A stretch of DNA of 64,000 nucleotides from assembly GCA_050179115.1 (NCBI GenBank), contig JBFXFL010000007.1:12493-76492 (forward strand), written 5' to 3'. The notes under the pieces were generated by a model. That model saw only the letters and a list, made by a program, of their open reading frames with translations. It was not told where the DNA came from and searched no databases. Of the stretch, positions 44,432 to 53,627 are shown in pieces. Position 1 is the first letter of the stretch, and each line of letters begins with the position of its first letter. This DNA comes from JAGPUQ01 sp050179115. Lineage in GTDB: Bacteria; Pseudomonadota; Gammaproteobacteria; Pseudomonadales; Porticoccaceae. The position numbers and the translations under genes are program-made.

Positions 44432-45190
44432 TCAACCCAGTTCCTGCCAACCGAAACCTTCGTCCTGGCTGGCGTAAAGTACCTGATCGAGATGCCCGGT
44501 CACTGGCGCCAGCGCCTGTTGTACCAGCTCCGGGCTGTTGTTCTGCCGACTGATATGCCCCACAACGAGCGTGCGCAGAACATCACCGCCGAGCCGCTGC
44601 AACAGTTGCGCTGCCTGAGCGTTGCTGAGATGACCCCAGTCGCCACCCACCCGGCGCTTGAGTGCGTCCGGATAGGGTCCGTCCGCCAGCAATGCAAAAT
44701 CATGATTGGCTTCGAGCAGCAGTCCCCGGCAGCGTCGATAGCGCTCCACGACATGGGGAGTGACGCTGCCCAGATCCGTCAGGATGCCCAGTTTTAGATT
44801 CGCCACCGTGAAGATGTACTGAACGGGTTCGCGCGCATCGTGGGGAACGGCCACGGCCTCCACCTCGATGCCGGCCAATTCCACCTGAGCACCGCTGGCA
44901 ATCACCCGTACCGGATCATCGGAACCGACGCCCACCGCACGCGCAGTGCCCGCCGTCATCCACACCGGAATGCCAAAGCGGCGCGCCAACGGCAGCACGC
45001 CGTCCACATGGTCCCCGTGCTCGTGGGTAACGAGGATGGCCGTCAGATCGGCCGGCACACGGTCCAGGAAGGCAAGACGCCGGCAGGTCTCGCGCATCGA
45101 AAACCCGCAATCGACCATCACGCAGGTGCCGTCGGCCTCCACGAGCGCGGCGTTGCCGCGGCTTCCGCTACCCAGGGAAGCAAACCGCAC
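44432..45190 (-). CDS. MBL-fold metallo-hydrolase (YycJ/VicX-like)
   Basis: A metallo-beta-lactamase-fold hydrolase of 252 residues. It begins MRFASLGSGSRGNAALVE, the YycJ-type start, and has the metal motif THEHGDHVDG (His56, His58, Asp60, His61), further ligands in AVPHDA, LTDLG and a final His in LVVGHISRQNNSPE. Relatives include phosphodiesterases and nucleases; the substrate is unknown. GTG start, 7 bp after bamC. Its place between bamC and purC is conserved in pseudomonads. Confidence 0.88.
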   Translation of the reverse strand: MRFASLGSGSRGNAALVEADGTCVMVDCGFSMRETCRRLAFLDRVPADLTAILVTHEHGDHVDGVLPLARRFGIPVWMTAGTARAVGVGSDDPVRVIASGAQVELAGIEVEAVAVPHDAREPVQYIFTVANLKLGILTDLGSVTPHVVERYRRCRGLLLEANHDFALLADGPYPDALKRRVGGDWGHLSNAQAAQLLQRLGGDVLRTLVVGHISRQNNSPELVQQALAPVTGHLDQVLYASQDEGFGWQELG

Positions 45191-45197
45191 CGGCGTG

Positions 45198-46238
45198 TCA
45201 GGCGAGGTTGGCGCGGATCCGTTTCAGCAATTCGAGCATCCGGGTTCGTTCCAGCGGATCCCTCTCGCTATTGATCCGCACCTGGACACCCTCGTCTGTG
45301 TTCTGCAACTCGATCCGGTAATTCGCGGCGAGCGGCGCTCCCCGATCACTTTTGCCGGCACCCAGCATGCGCGCAAAAAATCCCGGCTTCTCCCGCTCGA
45401 CATCTTCCTTGAGGGTGACATAGAACAGTCCGCGGGTGCGATCCTGGTCTACCAGTACAAACTCATCGCGCGAAACCGACTGGGCGACCGACGCCCAGGA
45501 GCGGTCGTATCCCGATTTGAGCAGCAGATAGGGCGCGGCATCCGCCGCGGCCACCACTTCAACCTTGGCGCCACTACCAATGGATTGCGCCAGCAGCGAT
45601 ACCTGACCACCACCGGCGTTGCCGGCCAAACCACTGGCAATGAAATCCGCCATGGTGCGCTCGCGCTCATCCGCCAGCGAAGAGTCCGGCCACGGGGGCA
45701 CCACCGAGCCACCTTTCGGCATCACCGCGTGGCTGATGGAAACCTCGGTGGTATCGGTCTGCATACCCTGCTCCATCCGCAGGCGATAGCGGTGAAGATT
45801 GCCGGGGTCATCGTCGAACTCAACCCACACCGTCTCGATCACACCTTCCGCCGCTTCGGCACGGGCGACCGCGATATCGTTGGTGTTCAGCGTATTGCGC
45901 ACCCGCGGCCATACCTCCGCCGGCGCGCGATTGATCCATATCCAGCGTTTGTCGCCGAGCGACTGAACCTTGATTTCTTCTTCCAGCAGGGAGGTTCCCA
46001 ACGGCTGCGGTCGAGGGATGTCGTTATTCGCCTCCGGGATCAGCGGCTCCGCAACTGCCGGAATGGCATACAGCTCCCCGAGTGCCTGGTCATCCAGGCC
46101 ATCGGGCACGCGGATGACCGGATGTTCACGGGCGGCGAGATAGTCGTCAGCGCGGTTACGAAACAACCCGTCCTTGGCGAACATTCCACACCCAGGAAGC
46201 GTCAGCGCGAAACAAAGCACTACCCCGAATCGTTTCAT
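45198..46238 (-). CDS. bamC: outer membrane protein assembly factor BamC
   Basis: A lipoprotein of the Bam complex. It has 346 residues. The signal MKRFGVVLCFALTLPGC ends in a lipobox with Cys17. The unstructured N-terminal part (DDYLAAREHPVIRVPDGLD) that binds BamD is present, then two helix-grip domains: WIWINRAPAEVWPRVRNTL and YLLLKSGYDRSWASVAQSV. The second of two close ATGs (46238) is chosen since GAGGTG stands 6 bases before it. Immediately downstream of dapA, as in many gammaproteobacteria. Confidence 0.9.
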   Translation of the reverse strand: MKRFGVVLCFALTLPGCGMFAKDGLFRNRADDYLAAREHPVIRVPDGLDDQALGELYAIPAVAEPLIPEANNDIPRPQPLGTSLLEEEIKVQSLGDKRWIWINRAPAEVWPRVRNTLNTNDIAVARAEAAEGVIETVWVEFDDDPGNLHRYRLRMEQGMQTDTTEVSISHAVMPKGGSVVPPWPDSSLADERERTMADFIASGLAGNAGGGQVSLLAQSIGSGAKVEVVAAADAAPYLLLKSGYDRSWASVAQSVSRDEFVLVDQDRTRGLFYVTLKEDVEREKPGFFARMLGAGKSDRGAPLAANYRIELQNTDEGVQVRINSERDPLERTRMLELLKRIRANLA

Positions 46239-46341
46239 CAACATCACCTCGTACGGAATATCCTTCCGAAACATTCTGCCGGATTGGCATCATCTCCGCT
46301 TCGGTCATGGCCCGAGCCACAACCCTCGATCACACAATCTG

Positions 46342-47220
46342 TTACAGCAGTCCAGCGCCGTGCATCGCCTCCCTGACCCTCGCGTGCAGGCCGGGAGAGA
46401 GTGGCGTCAACGGCAGCCGGATAACATCCGCCATCAGCCCCAGTTCGGCAACCGCCCACTTCACCGGGATCGGATTCGACTCCAGAAACAGCGCCCGGTG
46501 CAGCGGGAGCAGCCGCGCATTGATCGCCGCCGCCCGCACCCGATCGCCGGCCAGTGCTGCTTCACAGAGATCGCGCATCTGCTCCGGTGCGACATTGGCG
46601 GTAACCCCAATGTTGCCCTTGCCGCCCAGCAGCATCAGCTCCATCGCGGTGGCGTCGTCACCGGAATACACCGCGAAGTCCTCCGGGCAGCAGGCAACCA
46701 GGTCACGCGCGCGCTCGAGATCTCCGGTGGCCTCCTTGATACCGACAATATTGGGCACCTGCGCCAGTCTCACCACGGTATCCGGCAGCATGTCGCAGCT
46801 CGTCCGGCCCGGCACATTGTAGAGAATCTGGGCAATGTCCACGGCCTCGGCTATCGCCCGGTGGTGCCGATACAGACCTTCCTGGGTCGGCTTGTTGTAG
46901 TACGGCGTCACCAGCAGACACGCGTCCGCGCCGCACTCCCGTGCCCCGGCGGTCAACTCGATCGCCTCGGAGGTGCTGTTGGCCCCGGTCCCCGCAATGA
47001 TGGGCACGCGCCCAGCCGCTTGCTCGACACAGACCTCCACCACCCGCAGATGTTCCTCGACCGACAGCGTCGGGGACTCGCCGGTGGTACCGACGGCGAC
47101 AATCGCTGCCGTACCAGCCGCCTGATGCCAGTCCACCAGCCGGCGCAGTGCCGGGTAATCTATCGCCTCGGTCCCCGGCAACATGGGGGTAACCAAGGCA
47201 ACGATGCTGCCGATAATCAT
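46342..47220 (-). CDS. dapA: 4-hydroxy-tetrahydrodipicolinate synthase
   Basis: Condenses pyruvate with aspartate semialdehyde, the entry to the lysine and diaminopimelate branch. It has 292 residues, as in E. coli. TIM barrel with VGTTGESPTLSVEEH, the catalytic Tyr in ILYNVPGRTSCDM and the Schiff-base Lys in IVGIKEATGDLERA. The ATG at 47220 gives MIIGSIVALVTPM. A weak promoter, TTGTGC-N17-TACCAT, stands about 25-60 bases upstream on the minus strand. The tRNA-Ala terminator lies between it and gltX, so it is transcribed separately. Confidence 0.97.
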   Translation of the reverse strand: MIIGSIVALVTPMLPGTEAIDYPALRRLVDWHQAAGTAAIVAVGTTGESPTLSVEEHLRVVEVCVEQAAGRVPIIAGTGANSTSEAIELTAGARECGADACLLVTPYYNKPTQEGLYRHHRAIAEAVDIAQILYNVPGRTSCDMLPDTVVRLAQVPNIVGIKEATGDLERARDLVACCPEDFAVYSGDDATAMELMLLGGKGNIGVTANVAPEQMRDLCEAALAGDRVRAAAINARLLPLHRALFLESNPIPVKWAVAELGLMADVIRLPLTPLSPGLHARVREAMHGAGLL

Positions 47221-47325
47221 TGGGGCTCCGCGAAATTTTTCCATGGTAGCGATGGCATTCAAGACGCACAAGCGACGGCGCGCGTACCCGGTGCGCTCCC
47301 GGCACGGCAAAAAACCGGCACCGCA

Positions 47326-47360
47326 AAAAAGAAAAAGCGCCCCCGATTGTTCGGGAGCGC
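47326..47360 (-). terminator. rho-independent terminator of tRNA-Ala
   Basis: On the minus strand GCGCTCCCGA pairs with TCGGGGGCGC across an ACAA loop (47337-47360; one G-T pair), directly followed by TTTTTCTTTTTT. Classical form, 12 bases after the tRNA end. Confidence 0.92.
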
Positions 47361-47371
47361 TTTGCCGCGAT

Positions 47372-47447
<76 letters not shown>

Positions 47448-47489
47448 AAGCCTCTATAAAAACACGCCCACCAGCGCGCGAGGAGCGGC

Positions 47490-47519
47490 ATTCTAGGCAA
47501 GCGCCCTGAGGGGTGTCAA
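47490..47519 (-). promoter_or_regulatory. strong sigma-70 promoter for tRNA-Ala
   Basis: On the minus strand TTGACA, 18 bases, TAGAAT: a perfect -35 and a 5-of-6 -10. The predicted start is about 40 bases before the tRNA. It stands between the gltX stop and the tRNA. Confidence 0.75.
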
Positions 47520-47582
47520 CTTGAGTCCCGGGGTGGGCGACGGCATGGCGTTGCCGGCGACCCGCAAACCGCGCGGCAAGCA

Positions 47583-49097
47583 TCAATCCTCTATTGCTGG
47601 GCTATCTCCACGCGCATTCCGGAGCGCCGCAAAGTCCTGCTGCCACTGCTTGAGCTGCTTTTTCGACGGGCCACCCACGTGATCCAGCGCCGCGCGCAAA
47701 CGGGCGCGCACCAGATCCGGGCCCAGAATCACCATGCTGTCGAACAGCGGCGGCGCCGAAGTTGCGCCAGCTATCGCGACGTACAACGGGGCGGTGAAAT
47801 CGCGCAGCTTGTAGCCCATTGCCACCGCCAGTTCATTCAGTGCCTGATAAATCGGATCGCGCCGCCAGTCACTGAGCACCTCGAGCGTCCAGGCGGAAAA
47901 TTGCAGGATGCGGGCGCAGTCATCGGCGCTGAGCGTCTTGTGTCTGAACGCATCGGCGCCGAGTACGGGCAGTCCGGATAACAGAAAACCGGCGATGGGT
48001 GCGATATCGCTGAATTTCTCCACCCGATCCTTGATGAGCGGCACCATGCGTTCGAGGTGATTGCGGTTCAGCGCCCAGGCCGCGACGCGATCCGCGAAGG
48101 CCGCATCATCGAGGTCTTCCCGAATCCAGCGTCCGTTCAGCCAATCCAGCTTCGCGGTATCGAAGACGGGACCGCCCAAATGCACCCTGTCGAGATCGAA
48201 GTGCGCAAGCATTTCGTCCAGCGTGAATTTCTCGGCTTCGTCCGGCATGGCCCAACCCATGCGCCCGAGATAATTGAGCAGGGCCTCCGGCAGATAACCC
48301 ATCGCCCGATAGTAGTTGATGCTGGTGGGATTCTTGCGTTTGCTGAGCTTGCTCTGATCGGGATTGCGCAACAGCGGCAGGTGACACAGCTCCGGCATCT
48401 GCCAGCCAAGGTATTGGTACAGGAGTTGGTGCTTGGGCGCGGAATTGATCCACTCCTCGCCGCGGATGACGTGGGTGATACCCATCAGATGATCGTCCAC
48501 CACATTGGCCAGATGATAGGTGGGCAGGCCATCCGCCTTCAGCAATACCTGCATGTCGACCTGCGACCAGGCGATCTCGATTTCCCCGCGCAGCCGGTCA
48601 CGCAGGCGGCACACACCTTCGGACGGAACCTTCATGCGGACGACATGGGGTTCACCCCGCGCGAGCCGCGCCTGGATTTCCGCAGCGGTCAGATGAAGTC
48701 CGCGACCGTCATACTTCGGCGTCTCGCCACGGGCCAGCTGCGCGCGGCGCATCTCGTCCAGCTCCTCCGGAGTGGCGAAGCAGAGAAAGGCATCGCCCTG
48801 GGCCACGAGCTGTTCGGCATAGCGTCTGTAGATGTCGCCGCGCTCACTCTGCCGATACGGACCGTGCGGGCCGCCCACATCCGGGCCTTCGTCCCAGCGC
48901 AGACCGAGCCAACGCAAGGCGTCCAGGATCATGGTTTCCGATGCCGCGGTACTGCGCGCGCGGTCCGTGTCCTCGATGCGCAGAATGAACTGCCCGCCGT
49001 GGCGGCGCGCGAAGCAATAATTGAAAAGTGCGATGTAGGCCGTGCCTACATGGGGATCGCCGGTGGGCGAGGGTGCGACGCGGGTACGAACCGTCAT
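47583..49097 (-). CDS. gltX: glutamyl-tRNA synthetase
   Basis: Charges tRNA-Glu. It has 504 residues, longer than E. coli (471) and close to the 490-500 type of pseudomonads. Class I signatures: VAPSPTGDPHVGTAY (HIGH-like) near residue 8 and KLSKRKNPTS (KMSKS-like). No zinc-type Cys cluster is evident in the acceptor-binding domain. A C-terminal anticodon domain ends GGPSKKQLKQWQQDFAAL. ATG at 49097; lapD ends 51 bp upstream on the same strand. Confidence 0.96.
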   Translation of the reverse strand: MTVRTRVAPSPTGDPHVGTAYIALFNYCFARRHGGQFILRIEDTDRARSTAASETMILDALRWLGLRWDEGPDVGGPHGPYRQSERGDIYRRYAEQLVAQGDAFLCFATPEELDEMRRAQLARGETPKYDGRGLHLTAAEIQARLARGEPHVVRMKVPSEGVCRLRDRLRGEIEIAWSQVDMQVLLKADGLPTYHLANVVDDHLMGITHVIRGEEWINSAPKHQLLYQYLGWQMPELCHLPLLRNPDQSKLSKRKNPTSINYYRAMGYLPEALLNYLGRMGWAMPDEAEKFTLDEMLAHFDLDRVHLGGPVFDTAKLDWLNGRWIREDLDDAAFADRVAAWALNRNHLERMVPLIKDRVEKFSDIAPIAGFLLSGLPVLGADAFRHKTLSADDCARILQFSAWTLEVLSDWRRDPIYQALNELAVAMGYKLRDFTAPLYVAIAGATSAPPLFDSMVILGPDLVRARLRAALDHVGGPSKKQLKQWQQDFAALRNARGDSPAIED

Positions 49098-49148
49098 GGG
49101 GCTGCGTCCGAATTTCAGGGGCGCGGATTATAAACCGCCGCCCCGCCG

Positions 49149-51107
49149 TCAGCGGGGTTCGGGACGGCCCAGCAAAAACCCCTGCCCTGCATCGACGCCG
49201 AGTTCTGCACAGGTGCTCCATTCGGCTTCCTGCTCGATACCTTCGACCAGCAACAGTATCTCCCGGGCACGCATCAGTTCGGCCATGAACTTCAGGTAAA
49301 ACTGATTATCGCGGTGCTGATCGATATCGCGCGTGATGCTTCGGTGGACCTTGACGTGGGCCAGGGGCAGACTGCCCAGATAGGCAAAATTGGATGACTC
49401 CAACCCAAAGTGATCGAGCGCAAGGCCACAGCCGTGGTCTCCCACCAGGCGCTGAAAATCTCGCGTCGCACCTTCCGCGATGGCGAGTGCCCGCTCCGGC
49501 ACCTCGAATACCAGGCGGTTGGCGAGCGCCCGGTTGACCGCCAGAAACTCGCCAAGCCAACTGCGAAAACCGGCAGACCGCAACGACGGGATGCTGAGAT
49601 TCACCGCGTACATGGGCAACTCTAGGTCGGTGCGCGCCGCCAGCAGTTCCAGTACCAGGCGATCATAGACGGGCGCGCGTCCTACCCGCTCCACCATCGG
49701 CAGCAACACTCCCGCTGCGATGGCGTGCGCCTCCGCCTCGGGCCGCATCCGGCTGTAGACCTCACAGCCGATCGGGTTGCGCCCAGGCACACTCACTGTG
49801 GGCTGATACAGGAGTTCGAGAGAACGCTGCTCCAGCAGACGCTCGATCAGATCGATCCAGTCGAAGCCCGGCCGCGACACCAGCGGAATGGCGCCGGTAT
49901 CCATGGCGCCGTGGCGAAGGTAATTGGGCACTGCCCCGGGCGCAACCTGGCGCAACGCCTGATCCGCTTCCCCCAGCAAATCGGTTTCACGGTCGATTGC
50001 CGGACTGTAGCTGTAGCCCATGCGAAACCGCAGCGGCAGCTTTTCCCGATGCGGAAAGGCTGTAGCTTCCGCGCAGCGCAGCGCATGCAGCGCCGCAACA
50101 CCCGCCTCCCGGGCATCCAGATCAGGGATAAAGACCGCGAATTCGGCGCCCTGCCGACGCGCCACCAGGGCTCCGGAATATTCCGCCAACCCGGCCTGCA
50201 AATCGTTGCCTATCGCCGCCAGCAAGGCGTTGCCCTCGGTACGGCCGGCCAGATCATTGATCCGGGTCAGGTCATCCAGCGCGATGATCGCCAGCATCCC
50301 GCGCCGCGCTTCCATGTCGTCGGCAACGAGGGCGTTCATCCGCGCGTCAAAGTCTGCACGATTGGCCAGCCCCGTCACCGGGTCAACCGCGGCCGTACGC
50401 CGCAGATCCGCAATCATGGCGGCCTGGCTCGCAAACAGTTGCTCCAGGCCCTGCGCCATGCGATTCATGGCATCGACCACGGAACGCAGCTCGCGCGCCC
50501 GCGGCAGCGCCTCCTGGACCACGAACCGCTGTTCGCGAATGGCATCCGCCTGTGCCTCGATGCGCCGCAGTGGCCGCAACAACCAGAGCAAACCCAGGAT
50601 GCCGAGTCCGCAAAACAGGATCGCGGCCACGGTGAACCACAGCAGCTGCTCCCACGCCAACTGCCACAACTGGCGATACGTCTGCCCCGGGTTGCTGACG
50701 ACCACGATCTCACCGAGACGGTTCCAGCCGTTCGACACTTCGGCACGACCGGTATATTCGGGCAGCGCCATCAGTGCGACAAACCAGTCCGGCACGCGGA
50801 GGTCGCCTGCCGGAAATTCCCGCGCCAACCGAATATCGCCCTTGGGCCCCCGGAACTGGATGCGCTGGTAATACCCACCGTCGGAAATGGCGTTAAACAG
50901 CACTTCCTGCAGCGTCGGATCCGCGGCGATGTCCCCCTGAGACAATGCCAGCGCGATGGACGTCGCCGCGTCCTGGGCGTGAACCGCCATCTGCTGCGCC
51001 ACCAGAGCGCGTGTGTTGGAGAGACTGATCGCACTATTGACGCCATACAACAGCAGCGTCAGCGTCAGCACGGCCAATACCAACTGGCGCAAGAGTGTCA
51101 CGCGCAT
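49149..51107 (-). CDS. lapD: LapD-type inner-membrane c-di-GMP receptor (degenerate GGDEF-EAL)
   Basis: 652 residues (Pseudomonas fluorescens LapD 648). Order: membrane helix (8-25), periplasmic LapD/MoxY domain (about 30-150; YQRIQFRGPKGDIRLAREF), second helix (157-177), HAMP linker, GGDEF and EAL domains. Both catalytic motifs are degenerate: RRQGAEF (317-323) replaces GGDEF and CEVYSR (448-453) replaces the EAL motif, so it should bind c-di-GMP rather than make or cut it. In the known system c-di-GMP-bound LapD holds the periplasmic protease LapG, preventing adhesin release. Divergent from lapG, 126 bp between starts. Confidence 0.92.
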   Translation of the reverse strand: MRVTLLRQLVLAVLTLTLLLYGVNSAISLSNTRALVAQQMAVHAQDAATSIALALSQGDIAADPTLQEVLFNAISDGGYYQRIQFRGPKGDIRLAREFPAGDLRVPDWFVALMALPEYTGRAEVSNGWNRLGEIVVVSNPGQTYRQLWQLAWEQLLWFTVAAILFCGLGILGLLWLLRPLRRIEAQADAIREQRFVVQEALPRARELRSVVDAMNRMAQGLEQLFASQAAMIADLRRTAAVDPVTGLANRADFDARMNALVADDMEARRGMLAIIALDDLTRINDLAGRTEGNALLAAIGNDLQAGLAEYSGALVARRQGAEFAVFIPDLDAREAGVAALHALRCAEATAFPHREKLPLRFRMGYSYSPAIDRETDLLGEADQALRQVAPGAVPNYLRHGAMDTGAIPLVSRPGFDWIDLIERLLEQRSLELLYQPTVSVPGRNPIGCEVYSRMRPEAEAHAIAAGVLLPMVERVGRAPVYDRLVLELLAARTDLELPMYAVNLSIPSLRSAGFRSWLGEFLAVNRALANRLVFEVPERALAIAEGATRDFQRLVGDHGCGLALDHFGLESSNFAYLGSLPLAHVKVHRSITRDIDQHRDNQFYLKFMAELMRAREILLLVEGIEQEAEWSTCAELGVDAGQGFLLGRPEPR

Positions 51108-51233
51108 ACCTGTCGTCGGGAGATCAGCGTCGCAGTCTAGCCAAACGCGTGAAGCATTGCCAAATGCGTGTCCTGTCACAGTTCGATGGTGACACGAGCG
51201 GCGCAACTGTCGCGCGGTGCTAGCATCCCGCGC

Positions 51234-51920
51234 ATGGGCAAAACTTCCCTTTCAATGCTGACCGCCGGCGCCAAACGATGGCGCTGTGCGCTGTTGGTGT
51301 GCAGTGGCATCCTGCTGGGAAATACCGTACGCGCCGACCCGGGGCTGGCGGACTGGAACGAATCGACTCGATTTAACGCCTGGTATGCCCAGGGCGCCGA
51401 GGCGCGACTGCAACACTGGCAAGACATTATCGCCAACGGTCAGGGTCTGGATGACGCGGAGAAGTTGCGTCAGGTGAACGAGTTCTTCAACGGTGCCCGC
51501 TTCCTGTCCGACGAGGAGCTCTACGGCATCGCGGATTACTGGGCGACGCCCACGGAATTCATCGAGCACGACGCCGGTGATTGCGAGGATTTCTCCATTG
51601 CCAAGTACTTCACGCTAAAAGCAATGGGCATGGATACCGCCAAACTGCGCATAACCTACGTCAAGTCGCTGACCCTCAATCAGGCACACATGGTGCTGGC
51701 CTATTACTCGACACCGGACGCCCAACCGCTGATCCTCGACAACCTCAATCAACTCATCAAGCCCGCCAGTGATCGTCTCGATCTGCGCCCTGTATACAGC
51801 TTCAATGCCGAGACGCTGTGGCTGTCCCGCACCCGCAACGAGCAAATCCAGACGGGACATCCCGGGCAGCTGGAACACTGGCGCGAGATGGTGGCCCGCA
51901 TGGACCCTGAGTCGCGATAA
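51234..51920 (+). CDS. lapG: LapG-type periplasmic cysteine protease (BTLCP)
   Basis: 228 residues with an N-terminal signal peptide (CALLVCSGILLGNTVRA). The bacterial transglutaminase-like Cys-protease core shows Cys117 in AGDCEDFSIAKY, His152 in LNQAHMVLAYY and Asp169 in LILDNLNQLI; spacings match LapG (35 and 17 residues). The acidic DCED resembles the calcium-binding residues of LapG. Known role: cleaves large surface adhesins such as LapA at a TAAG-type site when LapD lets go, dispersing biofilm. No adhesin or type I secretion genes are in this window. Confidence 0.93.
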   Translation: MGKTSLSMLTAGAKRWRCALLVCSGILLGNTVRADPGLADWNESTRFNAWYAQGAEARLQHWQDIIANGQGLDDAEKLRQVNEFFNGARFLSDEELYGIADYWATPTEFIEHDAGDCEDFSIAKYFTLKAMGMDTAKLRITYVKSLTLNQAHMVLAYYSTPDAQPLILDNLNQLIKPASDRLDLRPVYSFNAETLWLSRTRNEQIQTGHPGQLEHWREMVARMDPESR

Positions 51921-51973
51921 CCCCGCACTCCGTCCGGCTACAGACCTTCGACGCCCAACTTGTCGAAAAGCCG

Positions 51974-52768
51974 CTAGGACCTGCCGACACTGGCAGCGCC
52001 GGCAACGATGTCCAGCACGCGCAATTCTTCAAGGAGCCCGGCACCGGCCGCGACCAGGGTATCGACATCATCCCGCCCCAGCTCACGGGCAATCTGCCGC
52101 AACACGTCGGCGCCGGTGCGGACCGGCACCCCCGCTGCCGGCCGCAGCAGGTCCAGCAGACGGGCGGTGACCGCATTGGCTTCCAGGAATTTCACCTCAT
52201 CGTCGCGATTGCGGTAGACCACCAGAAACGTGGGTTGCGCCGGCGGCGCGTCCGGTCGGTATGCCTGCCCAAGCCGATGCACGGGATAGCGGTAGGAAAG
52301 GCTCCACGCCAGCGGCGACACCAGCGGCCGCCCGGACAGCAAGTCTCCCCCCGGATCGACTCCGGTCACCGGATAGTCGATCTCCGCCACTTCCAGCGCC
52401 AGCTCCACCCACTCGTAATGGGCCAGCTCCAGCAGGAAATCGGGATCGCCGGGAGCAGCTTCGTATTCGTTCTGAAGATACGCGATGAATTCGCGGCCGA
52501 TGTCGAGAAAATAGGGCGATTCCGCGCGATGCCGGACCATGAAGTCCCGCACCAAGGTATCCGTGCGCGCCGGCCCCAGGATGTCGCACAGCACCGGGAA
52601 GCCGCTGCGGATAAAGCCGGCGATATTGTTGAACACGAGCTCCCGGTAAATCCGCAGGCGGCGCGGTTCGACACCGACGGGCGCCGGATTGCGATCAGGA
52701 TCGCGCAGGTGTGCGGCAAACCGGCGCTGCACGAGCTGAAACTCCGGCAACCCAGCGCAATCGCTCAT
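51974..52768 (-). CDS. hvfC: DUF2063 protein, HvfC-type RiPP partner
   Basis: 264 residues. N-terminal DUF2063 domain: EFQLVQRRFAAHLRDPD, RIYRELVFNNIAGFIRSGFPVLC and FLLELAHYEWVELALEV. The C-terminal half (PVHRLGQAYRPD, FLVVYRNRDDEVKFLEANAVTARLLDLL) resembles a RiPP-recognition-like winged domain. In known hvf and bufferin operons this protein acts with the DUF692 oxidase on the peptide. The ATG overlaps the hvfB stop (ATGA). It is the last gene of hvfA-hvfB-hvfC; no DoxX-type hvfD follows. Confidence 0.9.
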   Translation of the reverse strand: MSDCAGLPEFQLVQRRFAAHLRDPDRNPAPVGVEPRRLRIYRELVFNNIAGFIRSGFPVLCDILGPARTDTLVRDFMVRHRAESPYFLDIGREFIAYLQNEYEAAPGDPDFLLELAHYEWVELALEVAEIDYPVTGVDPGGDLLSGRPLVSPLAWSLSYRYPVHRLGQAYRPDAPPAQPTFLVVYRNRDDEVKFLEANAVTARLLDLLRPAAGVPVRTGADVLRQIARELGRDDVDTLVAAGAGLLEELRVLDIVAGAASVGRS

Positions 52769-53619
52769 GCCGTCACCACAGCGGGGCGCCGCACGGCCAA
52801 AGCCTCCGCCTGGATCGCGCCGATCTTGGCGACTTCCGCCAGGAGCAGTTCCACCGGCGGCAGATTGAAGTCGCGCTCGAGCAACGTCGGGAAAACGCCA
52901 AAGCGCCGATAGGCCGACTGCAGCAGCGTCCACACCGGATCGATCACATCGGCTCCGTGGGTATCCACGAGCAGATCCTCGGCTTCCACGAAATGGCCCG
53001 CGATATGACCATAGGCGATGCGGGCGCCGGGAATCCGCGCCAGGAACGCTTCCGCGTCATAACCGTGATTGACACTGTTGACATAGACGTTGTTGATGTC
53101 GAGCAGCAGATCGCAATTCGCTTCCGTCAATACCGCGTTGAGAAACTCGATCTCGCTCATGTCCGCGAGCGGCGCGGCATAGTAGGAAACATTTTCGATC
53201 GCGATGCGGCGTTCGAGAACATCCTGTACCTGCCGGATACGCGCTGCCACATGCCGCACGGCTTCGGCGGTGAAGGGCATCGGCAGCAGATCGTAGAGAT
53301 GGCCCTGATCGCTACAGTAGCTCAGGTGCTCGGAGTAGCAGAGGACACGATGGCGCTGGAGAAATCCCTTGATCCCGGCGAGCAGATCCCGATCGAGCGG
53401 ATCGGCGGAACCCAGGGACAGCGACAAGCCGTGACAGACGAAGGGAAAGCGCTCGGTGTATTCCGCCAACTGACGCCCGAGGCGGCCGCCGACACGAATC
53501 CAGTTCTCGGGCGCAACCTCCAGAAACTGCACGTCAGCGGCGGTACAGGACGACAGCGGACCCAGCAGGGTCCGCCGCAGCCCCAGGCCGGCACCCGCGA
53601 GCGGGATCACGGCAGACAT
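52765..53619 (-). CDS. hvfB: DUF692 multinuclear non-heme iron oxidase (MNIO), HvfB-type
   Basis: 284 residues, TIM-barrel MNIO family. It starts LAGAGLGLRRTLLG and has the usual metal-site stretches: FLEVAPENWI, VCHGLSLSLGS (His), YSEHLSYC (Glu, His), AIENVSYYA (Glu), LLDINNVYVNSVNHG (Asp, His), GHIAGH (His) and DTHGADV (Asp, His). Such enzymes oxidise peptidyl Cys or Asn to form heterocycles such as oxazolone-thioamide or thiooxazole; metal count and product here are inferred. Sits 8 bp after hvfA and overlaps hvfC. Confidence 0.94.
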   Translation of the reverse strand: MSAVIPLAGAGLGLRRTLLGPLSSCTAADVQFLEVAPENWIRVGGRLGRQLAEYTERFPFVCHGLSLSLGSADPLDRDLLAGIKGFLQRHRVLCYSEHLSYCSDQGHLYDLLPMPFTAEAVRHVAARIRQVQDVLERRIAIENVSYYAAPLADMSEIEFLNAVLTEANCDLLLDINNVYVNSVNHGYDAEAFLARIPGARIAYGHIAGHFVEAEDLLVDTHGADVIDPVWTLLQSAYRRFGVFPTLLERDFNLPPVELLLAEVAKIGAIQAEALAVRRPAVVTA

Positions 53620-53627
53620 TTCACGAC

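Noticed and set aside
51950..51973. second copy of the bamA-ompH repeat element at the hvfC 3' end
   Set aside because: Only a short AAGCCGCTAG stretch including the stop codon is shared; the inverted ends are missing.
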